42,096 nt of DNA from JBCBWG01 sp039039985. GTDB taxonomy: Bacteria; Pseudomonadota; Alphaproteobacteria; Rhizobiales; Hyphomicrobiaceae. Below the pieces are notes generated by a model, which searched no databases, was not told the DNA's origin, and saw only the letters and a list, made by a program, of their open reading frames with translations. The DNA is taken from NCBI GenBank assembly GCA_039039985.1, contig JBCCOV010000016.1, forward strand, positions 1 to 42,096, in the 5' to 3' direction. The position numbers and the translations under genes are program-made. This document shows positions 16,254-23,125 of the stretch, in pieces. Position 1 is the stretch's first letter, and the number at the start of each line of letters is the position of its first letter.

Positions 16254-17084
16254 ATGGGTGGGACACCACGCGCAGAAGCATTACGCGTGATTACGATCGC
16301 CAACCAAAAGGGTGGCGTTGGAAAGACGACAACCGCCATAAACCTCGCGACGGCGCTTGCTGCCGTTGGTGAGCGCGTCATCATTATCGACAGCGACTCC
16401 CAGGGCAACGCAAGCACTGGCGTTGGCATTACGCTCGGCGAACGCGAGCTGACAACATACGATGTTCTTGCAGGCTCAGCGTCTCTGCTTCAGGCTATGC
16501 GGCCCACGCGTGTTCCTGATCTCTACATCGTTCCGGCAAACTCGGACCTGGTCGGATTTGAGGCTGACCACCTGACAGATCGCAATCGCGCATTTCGATT
16601 GCGTGATGCTCTATCGGAACTTCATGCCGTGCAGTCGCGGCTTGAGCCGGAAGAGCGCTTCTCTTACGTGCTCATCGACTGCCCACCGTCTTTGAACTTG
16701 CTGACATTGAACGCGATGGTTGCGTCGCACGCTGTCCTTGTTCCGGTCCAGTGCGAATTCTTCGCCCTGGAGGGAATCTCTCAGTTGAATGAGACAATCT
16801 CGGAGGTTCGCGCGGCGTTGAACCCCGACCTTGAGATTCAGGGCGTCGTGCTCACCATGCATGATGCGGCAACCAACCTGACGAAGGAAGTTGAGGCGGA
16901 GGTCCGCGGTGTATTCGGCAACAAGGTCTACAAGACCGTGATCCCGCGGAATATCCGGGTCGCGGAGGCACCGTCTCACGGCCAGCCGATCTTGCTTTAC
17001 GATTACGGCTGCAAGGGATCCCAGGCCTATGTCCGCCTGGCGACGGAGATTATCGAGCGGGAGAGTAATCAGGCTGCTGCGTAA
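16254..17084 (+). CDS. parA: chromosome partitioning ATPase ParA (Soj)
   Basis: 276 residues, a chromosomal ParA of the Walker-type ATPase family. It binds DNA non-specifically in the ATP state and moves ParB-parS complexes. The deviant Walker A KGGVGKTT is at residues 19-26 (signature Lys and catalytic Lys), with VIIIDSDSQGNAS as the A' motif and YVLIDCPPSLNLLTLNA as Walker B. The VIPRNIRVAEAPSHGQPI segment is conserved in chromosomal ParA. No N-terminal helix-turn-helix extension is present, which separates it from plasmid type Ia ParA. ATG at 16254, six bases after rsmG; parB follows after 85 bases. Confidence 0.97.
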   Translation: MGGTPRAEALRVITIANQKGGVGKTTTAINLATALAAVGERVIIIDSDSQGNASTGVGITLGERELTTYDVLAGSASLLQAMRPTRVPDLYIVPANSDLVGFEADHLTDRNRAFRLRDALSELHAVQSRLEPEERFSYVLIDCPPSLNLLTLNAMVASHAVLVPVQCEFFALEGISQLNETISEVRAALNPDLEIQGVVLTMHDAATNLTKEVEAEVRGVFGNKVYKTVIPRNIRVAEAPSHGQPILLYDYGCKGSQAYVRLATEIIERESNQAAA

Positions 17085-17169
17085 GTTTGCCGCATCAAGT
17101 CTGGGGCGGACTCGGCGGCGCGTGGGGCCGCTGAGCTGGGTCCGTGGAATTTGAAGAGGGGGAGTTGAG

Positions 17170-18066
17170 GTGAGCATGCCGGCACCAGCGCAAAAGACCC
17201 GATTGGGGCGGGGTCTTGCATCATTGATCGGCGAGCCCCAACAGGCTGGAAAACGTTCGCCTCTCCCGCCGGAGGGCACGCAGCGGGTCATTCCGATTGA
17301 CCAGATCCGGCCGGGATCGCTCAACCCTCGGAAAGACTTCCACAAGACCGACCTTGAGGAATTGGCGGATTCCATTCAGCGCAATGGGCTCGTTCAGCCG
17401 ATCATTGTGCGTGCCGCAAGCGATGGCGAGCCGGGGTACGAAATCGTAGCCGGTGAGCGCCGTTGGCGCGCTGCGCAAAAGGCTGGCCTGCACATGGTGC
17501 CGGCAATCATTCGAATGCTTGATGACCAGCAAGCGCTTGAGCTTGCGATTATCGAGAATGTCCAGCGCACGGATCTCAACGCCATTGAGGAAGCCGGCGG
17601 CTACCGTGAGCTGATGGAGAAGTTCGGCTACACGCAGGACAAGCTTGCCGAAGTCATTGGCAAGAGCCGCAGCCATCTGGCGAACACGTTGCGCCTCCTG
17701 AAACTGCCAGATCCCGTGCAGAACATGGTGAAGTCGGGCCGCCTGACACCAGGCCATGCTCGCGCACTCGTTGGCCGCGAGGATGCTGAAGAGTTGGCGA
17801 CTCGGATTGTGGAAAGCGATCTCAACGTCCGCGAAGTTGAGGCGTTGGTCCAGTCTGCTGATGCAGTCGACGAAGCCGCGCAGTTACGCCCTGTTCGCGA
17901 AAAGGACCCTGATACGCGCGCATTTGAACGCAGGCTGACGGATGCGTTGGGGCTCAAAGTCGAGGTGAAGCGCGGATCCGGCGAGAGCGGTACGCTGACC
18001 ATCAAATACGGCAACTATGAGCAGCTTGATTACCTCAAGGTCCGGCTTGTTGGTGACTCGGACTGA
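17170..18066 (+). CDS. parB: chromosome partitioning protein ParB (Spo0J, CTPase clamp)
   Basis: 298 residues. Binds parS, then closes as a CTP-dependent clamp and spreads. N-terminal ParA-stimulating motif LGRGLASLIGE (12-22), then the CTP-binding ParB/Srx-like domain with IVAGERRWRAAQ (GERRWRA 95-101) and the ENVQRTDLNAIEEA segment, a central helix-turn-helix (YTQDKLAEVIGKSRSHLANTL), and a C-terminal dimer domain ending LDYLKVRLVG. Start: GTG at 17170 or ATG at 17176, two codons apart; TTGAGG (17164-17169) suits the ATG and an upstream GGGGGAG suits the GTG. The parS sites around it are its expected targets. Confidence 0.97.
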   Translation: MSMPAPAQKTRLGRGLASLIGEPQQAGKRSPLPPEGTQRVIPIDQIRPGSLNPRKDFHKTDLEELADSIQRNGLVQPIIVRAASDGEPGYEIVAGERRWRAAQKAGLHMVPAIIRMLDDQQALELAIIENVQRTDLNAIEEAGGYRELMEKFGYTQDKLAEVIGKSRSHLANTLRLLKLPDPVQNMVKSGRLTPGHARALVGREDAEELATRIVESDLNVREVEALVQSADAVDEAAQLRPVREKDPDTRAFERRLTDALGLKVEVKRGSGESGTLTIKYGNYEQLDYLKVRLVGDSD

Positions 18067-18202
18067 TCCCAGATCCGCCCGCCTGACGCGCTTATGACAC
18101 CGTAGCGCCGCAGCGGCGCACGTTTGCGCTTGAGCCATTCGCGCTGTGCGCATCTGCGAGCGCCCCAATTCTTCATTGCCCCACCGCGATGAGCAGCGCT
18201 AC

Positions 18203-18231
18203 CTTGTCTCAGTACGACTGTGGGACAAGGA
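18203..18231 (+). promoter_or_regulatory. hairpin overlapping the hisE ribosome-binding site
   Basis: CTTGTCTC (18203-18210) can pair with GGGACAAG (18222-18229), with one U-G pair, and a further C-G pair extends it. The right arm runs into AAGGAG (18227-18232), the likely ribosome-binding site of hisE, about 10 bases before the ATG at 18242. The structure could limit translation of hisE. Seen by pairing only; no energy was computed. Confidence 0.45.
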
Positions 18232-18241
18232 GTCCGCGCGC

Positions 18242-18574
18242 ATGACGTATAATGTCCTGCAGGAACTCGTCGAGACGATACACGAGCGCCGCGCTGCTGC
18301 GACAGGAACCTCATATACAAAGCAGCTGATCGAGAAGGGCACGTTAAAGTGTGCTAAGAAGGTCGGCGAGGAAGCTGTTGAAGTTGCGCTCGCTGCCGTG
18401 GCGGAAGATGACGATGCAGTGGCTGGAGAAGCAGCCGATTTGATCTACCATCTCCTGGTGCTGCTCGAAGCGCGCGATATTCCGTTTGACGCAGTCCTGA
18501 CCAAGCTCGCCGATCGCAAGGGGCGGTCGGGCATCGCTGAGAAAGCCTCACGATCGACAGCGCCGGCAGACTAG
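18242..18574 (+). CDS. hisE: phosphoribosyl-ATP diphosphatase
   Basis: 110 residues, the family length. Second step of histidine synthesis: phosphoribosyl-ATP to phosphoribosyl-AMP and diphosphate. Conserved all-alpha MazG-like features: LQELVETIHERR, SYTKQLIEKGTLKCAKKVGEEAVE with the metal-binding glutamates, and EAADLIYHLLVLLEARDI. ATG at 18242 is preceded by AAGGAG; the longer frame before it is non-coding. In most alphaproteobacteria hisE closes a hisBHAF cluster and precedes coaA; here only hisE and coaA remain together, so the other his genes lie elsewhere. Confidence 0.95.
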   Translation: MTYNVLQELVETIHERRAAATGTSYTKQLIEKGTLKCAKKVGEEAVEVALAAVAEDDDAVAGEAADLIYHLLVLLEARDIPFDAVLTKLADRKGRSGIAEKASRSTAPAD

Positions 18575-18608
18575 ATCATGTCCGCCATAGGTGGACTTAA
18601 TTCGCCGG

Positions 18609-18669
18609 CCCACACCCCGTATTCGATTCAACTTAACTGGCCGGGAAGATCGAAAGACTGGGGTGTGGG
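18609..18669. repeat. structured intergenic repeat, copy A (hisE-coaA gap)
   Basis: A perfect 10-bp stem, CCCACACCCC (18609-18618) with GGGGTGTGGG (18660-18669), encloses a 41-base loop that starts with ATTCGATTCAACTT (18621-18634). The same stem core and the identical 14-base loop segment recur about 1.6 kb downstream (copy B at 20203). Likely a structured RNA or a protein-binding element; it is in the coaA leader. Confidence 0.7.
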
Positions 18670-18714
18670 ATGGTTCCCGTGAGATTTGACAGCATCTGAC
18701 AGCCTCTAAAACCC

Positions 18715-19698
18715 ATGCCGAGAGATATGACGGAAAGCGACAGGTCACAGAATGGTATCGGGCTGAAGTTCTCGCCGTATCGAACATTCTCACGTGTGGA
18801 ATGGGCCAAGTTGCGTGCGGACACGCCAATGACCTTGGTGCCGCGCGAAGTCGAGCGGATGTCGGGCCTGATCGAGGACTTGTCGATTTCCGAGGTCGAA
18901 GAGGTCTATTTGCCGCTGTCACGGCTGCTCAATCTCTATGTCGCTGCATCTCAAGAATTGCACACTGTCTCGTCACGCTTTCTCGGCGTAACGGCCCGCA
19001 AAAGCCCCTTTATTATCGGGATTGCCGGTTCGGTGGCTGTTGGGAAAAGTACCACAGCGCGTGTGCTGCGGGCGTTACTGGCCCGCTGGCCGGATCATCC
19101 GCGCGTCGACCTCGTCACGACCGATGGCTTCCTGTATCCCAATGCCGAGCTTGAACGGCGGGGCATAATGCACCGTAAGGGGTTTCCGGAGAGCTTTCGG
19201 ACGGGAGACCTCTTAAACCTTCTTGCGACTGTAAAGTCGGGTAGTGGGACGGCGAAGGCCCCGAGATACTCGCACTTTCATTATGATGTCCTGCCCGATG
19301 ACTACACGGTCATCGAACGGCCAGACATTCTGATTGTCGAAGGATTGAATGTTCTGCAACCGGCAAGACTGCCCAAAGATGGAGAGGCCATACCTTACGT
19401 CTCGGATTTCTTCGATTTCTCGATTTTTTTGGATGCAGAAACCAGCGTTATCGAAAAATGGTACCTGACGCGGTTCTTAAAACTCCGCGAAACGGCATTC
19501 CGCGACCCGGCGGCCTATTTTCATAGATATTCGACGCTTTCGGATGAGGAAGCGCGTGCCAGAGCGTTGGAGATTTGGCGCACAATCAACAGGGTGAACT
19601 TGGTGGAGAATATACTGCCGACCCGGCAGCGTGCCCGGCTCATTCTCAGCAAAGGCCGTGACCACTCGATTGAGCAGGTCCACCTACGCAAACTCTGA
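18715..19698 (+). CDS. coaA: pantothenate kinase, type I
   Basis: 327 residues. ATP-dependent phosphorylation of pantothenate, the first and usually rate-limiting step of CoA synthesis; the enzyme is normally inhibited by CoA. The P-loop GIAGSVAVGKST is at 102-113, followed by LVTTDGFLYPNAELE and RKGFPESF, which hold the catalytic Asp and substrate contacts; YDVLPDDY and IVEGLNVLQ are also conserved. ATG at 18715 is used; an in-frame ATG at 18727 would remove four residues, and neither has a strong ribosome-binding site. The gene is bracketed by the two copies of a structured repeat, which may matter for its control. Confidence 0.95.
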   Translation: MPRDMTESDRSQNGIGLKFSPYRTFSRVEWAKLRADTPMTLVPREVERMSGLIEDLSISEVEEVYLPLSRLLNLYVAASQELHTVSSRFLGVTARKSPFIIGIAGSVAVGKSTTARVLRALLARWPDHPRVDLVTTDGFLYPNAELERRGIMHRKGFPESFRTGDLLNLLATVKSGSGTAKAPRYSHFHYDVLPDDYTVIERPDILIVEGLNVLQPARLPKDGEAIPYVSDFFDFSIFLDAETSVIEKWYLTRFLKLRETAFRDPAAYFHRYSTLSDEEARARALEIWRTINRVNLVENILPTRQRARLILSKGRDHSIEQVHLRKL

Positions 19699-19993
19699 TG
19701 CGTGTCGCTCTAGTTTGCTTTCGCTCACGGGCTGTTCCGGCCTTCGGCCAGGCCCCTCCGCGGGGGCGGCGCAACGCGGCGGGCCGCATTCGCGGCCTGG
19801 AACGGAACCAGACGGCTAACCCGCGCTCAAGTAGCGAGCGCTTGTCGCGAGCGGTAGCGCACGTCAGGACTCGCTCGAGCCGCGAGCCTGCGAGCGTGCG
19901 AACAGCGCAATGAAAGACGTGAAGCTGATTCGGCGCGACAAGCTTTGGTAGCTCACGCCGGTGAGATCGATATGAGTGCAATCATCCAGGCAT

Positions 19994-20020
19994 AAAAAGA
20001 GCCACCCAAGAGGGTGGCTC
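19994..20020 (-). terminator. intrinsic terminator for the leftward AT-hook/HTH gene
   Basis: GAGCCACCC (19999-20007) and GGGTGGCTC (20012-20020) form a perfect 9-bp stem with a four-base loop; read on the minus strand it is followed by five T (19998-19994). On the plus strand no T-tract follows. It lies about 300 bases beyond the stop of the gene at 20321. Confidence 0.82.
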
Positions 20021-20202
20021 TGAGTTTGCTCTAAGGGACGTCACATCACTGACTAACGCTGGGATTCAAGCCACATCTCCACATATGCGCGGGTAACTCA
20101 TCGAGCGCGTCGCGAAACAACTGCTACAAACGCCAACTCTGCGAGATTGCACAACGTACAGCACTGGAATCTGTTCGCCTTTGGCGAACGTGCATCGCCG
20201 GT

Positions 20203-20293
20203 CCACACCCCACATTCGATTCAACTTGCCCGGCAACTCAACAGGACGACTTTGTGGGTGGCCGGCCAGGATGACCTAAAGGAATGGGTGTGG
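20203..20293. repeat. structured intergenic repeat, copy B
   Basis: CCACACCC (20203-20210) pairs with GGGTGTGG (20286-20293), and ATTCGATTCAACTT recurs exactly at 20214-20227. After the right arm both copies read GGATG, then TTCC. The loop is about 34 bases longer than in copy A. It lies between the AT-hook gene stop and its terminator, so on the minus strand it is in that gene's 3' untranslated region. Confidence 0.7.
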
Positions 20294-20320
20294 GATGATT
20301 CCAGCGAAACCTGAACTGCA

Positions 20321-20917
20321 CTAACGGTTCGACGCTACGCCAACATGAGACCGCCGCTCGACCACAAGCGTTCGCATGACCAACTCAGACAGCAGCACCT
20401 GCTGCTGCCACCAAACATTGAGCCACGGGTTCTGACTCCAGCCGCGAAGGAGTTCCGCCTGCTGTGTGGCAAAGACATTCATCATCGTCGCTCCAGCAGA
20501 TATCAGAGCGAACGCAGGCTCCGGTGAGGCTGTCACGTCCTCCAGCGACACGGTCTGTGGCTTACGGCGCGGCACAGCGTTGGCTGGCGGCTCTGTGTTT
20601 GATCTCTCGCTCTTCCGAATGTCGTCTCGCGGTCCGGTGAGCGGGGCGGCCGCTAGCGATGGCGCATGATCCCGCCGCATCTTGGTGCCGGTCTTGGCAC
20701 AGTCATCGTCATCATCGCCGTCTGATGGTGTGCGCGCATTAAATTTATCGCGCAGTCGTCGAATAATCGATGGGTTGCTGACCCCAAGCGCCTTGATTGC
20801 CGTTGTCGGACGCATTTCCGGATTATCAGCGATCATATTTGCAATTGCGCCCATCCAGGCGCTGTCATCAATGCCGGAGCCCTTTGGGCGGCCACGTGAA
20901 GTCGTCGTCCCAGCCAT
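20321..20917 (-). CDS. unrecognised protein: AT-hook-like N-terminus, helix-turn-helix, acidic linker, Trp-rich C-terminal helix
   Basis: 198 residues; I do not recognise a characterised family. An RGRPKGSG stretch at 8-15 resembles an AT-hook. Residues 20-59 look like a homeodomain-like helix-turn-helix (TTAIKALGVSNPSIIRRLRD at 38-57). An acidic run (DGDDDDD, 66-72) and a Pro-rich, charged linker follow. The end is an amphipathic segment, RGWSQNPWLNVWWQQQVLL, at about 158-176. Codon use and a real terminator downstream argue for a gene. The TGC-rich words in its promoter resemble those before the phasin gene, so a link to polyhydroxyalkanoate granules is possible but unproven. It lies within the parS-bounded region. 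Confidence 0.75.
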   Translation of the reverse strand: MAGTTTSRGRPKGSGIDDSAWMGAIANMIADNPEMRPTTAIKALGVSNPSIIRRLRDKFNARTPSDGDDDDDCAKTGTKMRRDHAPSLAAAPLTGPRDDIRKSERSNTEPPANAVPRRKPQTVSLEDVTASPEPAFALISAGATMMNVFATQQAELLRGWSQNPWLNVWWQQQVLLSELVMRTLVVERRSHVGVASNR

Positions 20918-21135
20918 TGTTTTAGCCTGCGTCGATTTTGTTGATTGGATGAAATCTCATTTCGTCTGTTATTATGTTTTGAATTTGAGAAAACCAGGGA
21001 AAAATAACGAATTTGATTTGAGAGTTTAGTGTTGCATTGAAAATCGATGCTGGGCAGCAACAAAAAATAGAATGCAATCAAGATTTATGAACTTCAGTTA
21101 GGCGAGAGTTGTGACAAGTCGACTGGTCACTAAAA
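20918..21135 (-). promoter_or_regulatory. AT-rich promoter region with TGC-rich inverted repeat
   Basis: Upstream of the leftward AT-hook/HTH gene; the whole gap to the next gene is 303 bases and holds no gene. It is the most AT-rich stretch of this part of the window. TTGCATT (21032-21038) is inverted as AATGCAA (21071-21077), with GATGCTGGGCAGCAAC between. The TGC/GCA words recall the operators before the phasin gene. No exact -35/-10 pair was assigned. Confidence 0.45.
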
Positions 21136-21173
21136 GCTATGGTGGTGCAACCTTGGCTGCACCTTACCATAGC
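21136..21173 (-). terminator. intrinsic terminator of the PfkB kinase gene
   Basis: GCTATGGT + GGTGCA (21136-21149) pairs with TGCACC + ACCATAGC (21158-21173), 14 base pairs with a two-base bulge and an eight-base loop. On the minus strand it is followed by TTTTAG. It lies about 50 bases past the kinase stop, with parS site 4 between the two. Confidence 0.85.
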
Positions 21174-21188
21174 GTTTCACGTGAAACA
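21173..21188. other. parS: parS centromere site 4
   Basis: Perfect core GTTTCACGTGAAAC, first outer base C. It lies in the 3' untranslated region of the kinase gene and touches the base of its terminator hairpin at 21173. It is 3.1 kb beyond parB and about 14 kb from the candidate origin. Confidence 0.93.
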
Positions 21189-21220
21189 TGTAAGTAGATA
21201 TTTCAAAGACGTTTTTTTGA

Positions 21221-22222
21221 TCAAATCTCGATGCCTGCCTTATGGGCAAGTTGTTTGAGATTTGTCTCCGGCCTGGCGCCGTAATGGGAAATCACTTCTG
21301 CTGCTGCTAGGCTCCCGAGCCGGCCACAAGTTGTAATCGATTGATTTCGGGAAAGCCCGATAAGAACGCCTGAGGCATAAAGATCTCCAGCGCCGGTGGC
21401 GTCGACGACGGTCACGCCCGGTTCCGCCGGAATGTCGACAACGTCGGCATTGAACTTCAATCGAGATCCTTTCTCGCTCCGCGTCGCAGCCAGCGTGGAA
21501 ACAAGGTTTGCGCACCTTTCAAACGCGGTTTCAAAATCGTCGACTTGAAAGAGCGACAGGATCTCACTCTCATTGGCAAACAGAATGTCGATATCGGTCT
21601 CAATAATCTGGCGAAAAGCATCACGGTGGCGATCGACGCAGAATCCGTCCGAAAGCGTTAGCGCCACGCGCCCGCGTGCGGCGCGGGTAGCACGCGCGGC
21701 CTGGTAAAAGGCAGTCTTTGCGTCGTCTCGATCGAACAGGTAACCTTCAAGATAGACAATGCGCCCGTTCTCAAGCGTGTCTCGGTCGAGATCGGCGGCT
21801 TCCAGGTATGGGCTGATACCGAGAAAGGTATTCATTGTGCGTTCGCCGTCGGGCGTAACGAGAATCAGAGAACGCGCCGTTGGCTCCAGACCGCTTGTGT
21901 TTGGTGCAGTCGCAAACCGAACACCGGCCGCTTCAAGATCGTGCCGAAAGATCCGGCCGAAATCATCGCCTGCAACTTTGCCGATAAAAGCAGCGTCACC
22001 ACCGAACGACGCGATCCCTGCAATCGTGTTCGCAGCTGACCCGCCTGAGATCTCAATCGCCGGGCCCATTGCGTCATACAGGGCATCCGCTGTCGGGCGG
22101 TCGATCAGCCGCATATGTCCTTTGGGCGCATTGTGAGCGGTTAGGAAGTCGTCATCGCACCGGCTGATGATATCAACGATGGCGTTGCCTACGCCCACAA
22201 CGTCGAATGCGGCATTGGTCAT
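21221..22222 (-). CDS. PfkB family sugar/nucleoside kinase, adenosine-kinase-like
   Basis: 333 residues. Ribokinase fold that phosphorylates a sugar or nucleoside with ATP. Both PfkB signatures are present: the N-terminal GGSAANTIAGIASFGGDAAFIGKV and the C-terminal VDATGAGDLYASGVLIGL with the catalytic Asp in GAGD. The N-terminus (DVVGVGNAIVDIISRC) and the NTFLGISPYL segment match the adenosine-kinase-like branch common in alphaproteobacteria, but in bacteria this branch has several substrates. ATG at 22222. It stands alone, divergent from nothing close, and ends with a strong terminator after a parS site. Family certain, substrate not. Confidence 0.88.
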   Translation of the reverse strand: MTNAAFDVVGVGNAIVDIISRCDDDFLTAHNAPKGHMRLIDRPTADALYDAMGPAIEISGGSAANTIAGIASFGGDAAFIGKVAGDDFGRIFRHDLEAAGVRFATAPNTSGLEPTARSLILVTPDGERTMNTFLGISPYLEAADLDRDTLENGRIVYLEGYLFDRDDAKTAFYQAARATRAARGRVALTLSDGFCVDRHRDAFRQIIETDIDILFANESEILSLFQVDDFETAFERCANLVSTLAATRSEKGSRLKFNADVVDIPAEPGVTVVDATGAGDLYASGVLIGLSRNQSITTCGRLGSLAAAEVISHYGARPETNLKQLAHKAGIEI

Positions 22223-22391
22223 ACTTTGCTTTCCTCAGGCGAATTTCAGATCTCGCATGGGATGCATTGGCGCATCCCCGCATGATCATACCTGATAGAC
22301 GCAAGCGCGGGCGAACGCGATGCCGGGCCGGACAACTGCCATGAGGTGTTGCGTGATCGCGAACGGTTACAACGTGTGTGACGGACGCGGC

Positions 22392-22949
22392 CTACAGGAC
22401 ATTTTGAGATTGATCAGAGATGGAACTCTTCTTCTCGTATACGACGGGCGCTTTGTTTTCAGCTCGCGCCTTCACCTGGTTGTGAGCCCTTTGCAGGGCC
22501 GCAAACGCGCAGTTGAGCGCGCGTGCACGCTCCTCAATGTAGATTGCAATCTCGTCGGGAAGATCGACGCTGGCATAACGGTCCGGATGATATGTGGCCG
22601 ACTGGGCGCGGTAGGCATTTTGGACCTCGTCCCAAGATGAATCGGGCTTCACATTCAGGACTTTGTAGGGGTCGAACGCACCCGTGGCCGCCATATGCGC
22701 TGGCAGTTTTGGCGCACCGCTGAGGAGCTTGACCGCAGCAATTGATGTGCGCGCAATGAACTCCGGATCCCCGCCGAATGGTCGGAATTCCATAAAGTGA
22801 TCGGTTCCGTTCAACAGGTCGAACAGCCGCTTGCTGGTTGGCAGTGAAAAGCACCCGATCGCGGATCGGCCGTCGTCGAACGTGATTTCAGCGGTCACCA
22901 GGGCGCTGCGGCCCGCATTTCCAGAATCAACCTGATTGCGCTCGAACAT
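22392..22949 (-). CDS. J-domain (DnaJ-like) protein
   Basis: 185 residues from the ATG at 22949 (MFERNQV). The C-terminal J domain (about 106-165) has DPYKVLNVKPDSSWDEVQNAYR and the catalytic HPD in YHPDRYAS, so it should stimulate the ATPase of a DnaK-type Hsp70. The N-terminal 100 residues are a domain I do not recognise, with ALVTAEITFDDGRSAIGCFSL and FDLLNGTDHFMEFRPFGG, possibly a sensor or client-binding module. It lacks the Gly/Phe and zinc-finger regions of DnaJ itself, so it is a specialised co-chaperone. It is divergent from typA, 176 bases away. Confidence 0.87.
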   Translation of the reverse strand: MFERNQVDSGNAGRSALVTAEITFDDGRSAIGCFSLPTSKRLFDLLNGTDHFMEFRPFGGDPEFIARTSIAAVKLLSGAPKLPAHMAATGAFDPYKVLNVKPDSSWDEVQNAYRAQSATYHPDRYASVDLPDEIAIYIEERARALNCAFAALQRAHNQVKARAENKAPVVYEKKSSISDQSQNVL

Positions 22950-23125
22950 GACGAACTCCAGTCCCTGAATGGCACCCAAATCGGCTTTGGCTCGAGCTGA
23001 GCAAGAATCGTGCACACATGTCGTCGCAGGCGTCGTTTGATGCAGATCGGTGGCTGGTCCCCGCCGCCGCGTCGTGCTAAGCGCCGGCAACAATTCCCGA
23101 CAACGACGGCATTTGGGACGCTGAG

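Larger units (their letters stand above)
19699..20320. other. 622-base gap after coaA: GC-rich hairpins, minus-strand terminator, repeat copy B
   Basis: No credible gene. 19734-19803 is very GC-rich with nested inverted repeats: GGCC-TTC-GGCC (19739-19749), GGCCGC-ATTC-GCGGCC (19782-19797), and an outer pair GTTCCGGCC / GGCCTGGAAC. 19825-19905 is low-complexity with repeated GCGAG/CTCGC words and the palindrome GCTCGAGC. A minus-strand terminator lies at 19994-20020 and repeat copy B at 20203-20293. Confidence 0.6.

Noticed and set aside
20021..20200. Part of a permuted tmRNA
   Set aside because: No tRNA-like acceptor stem, T-loop or tag-coding frame was seen, although a terminator lies nearby.
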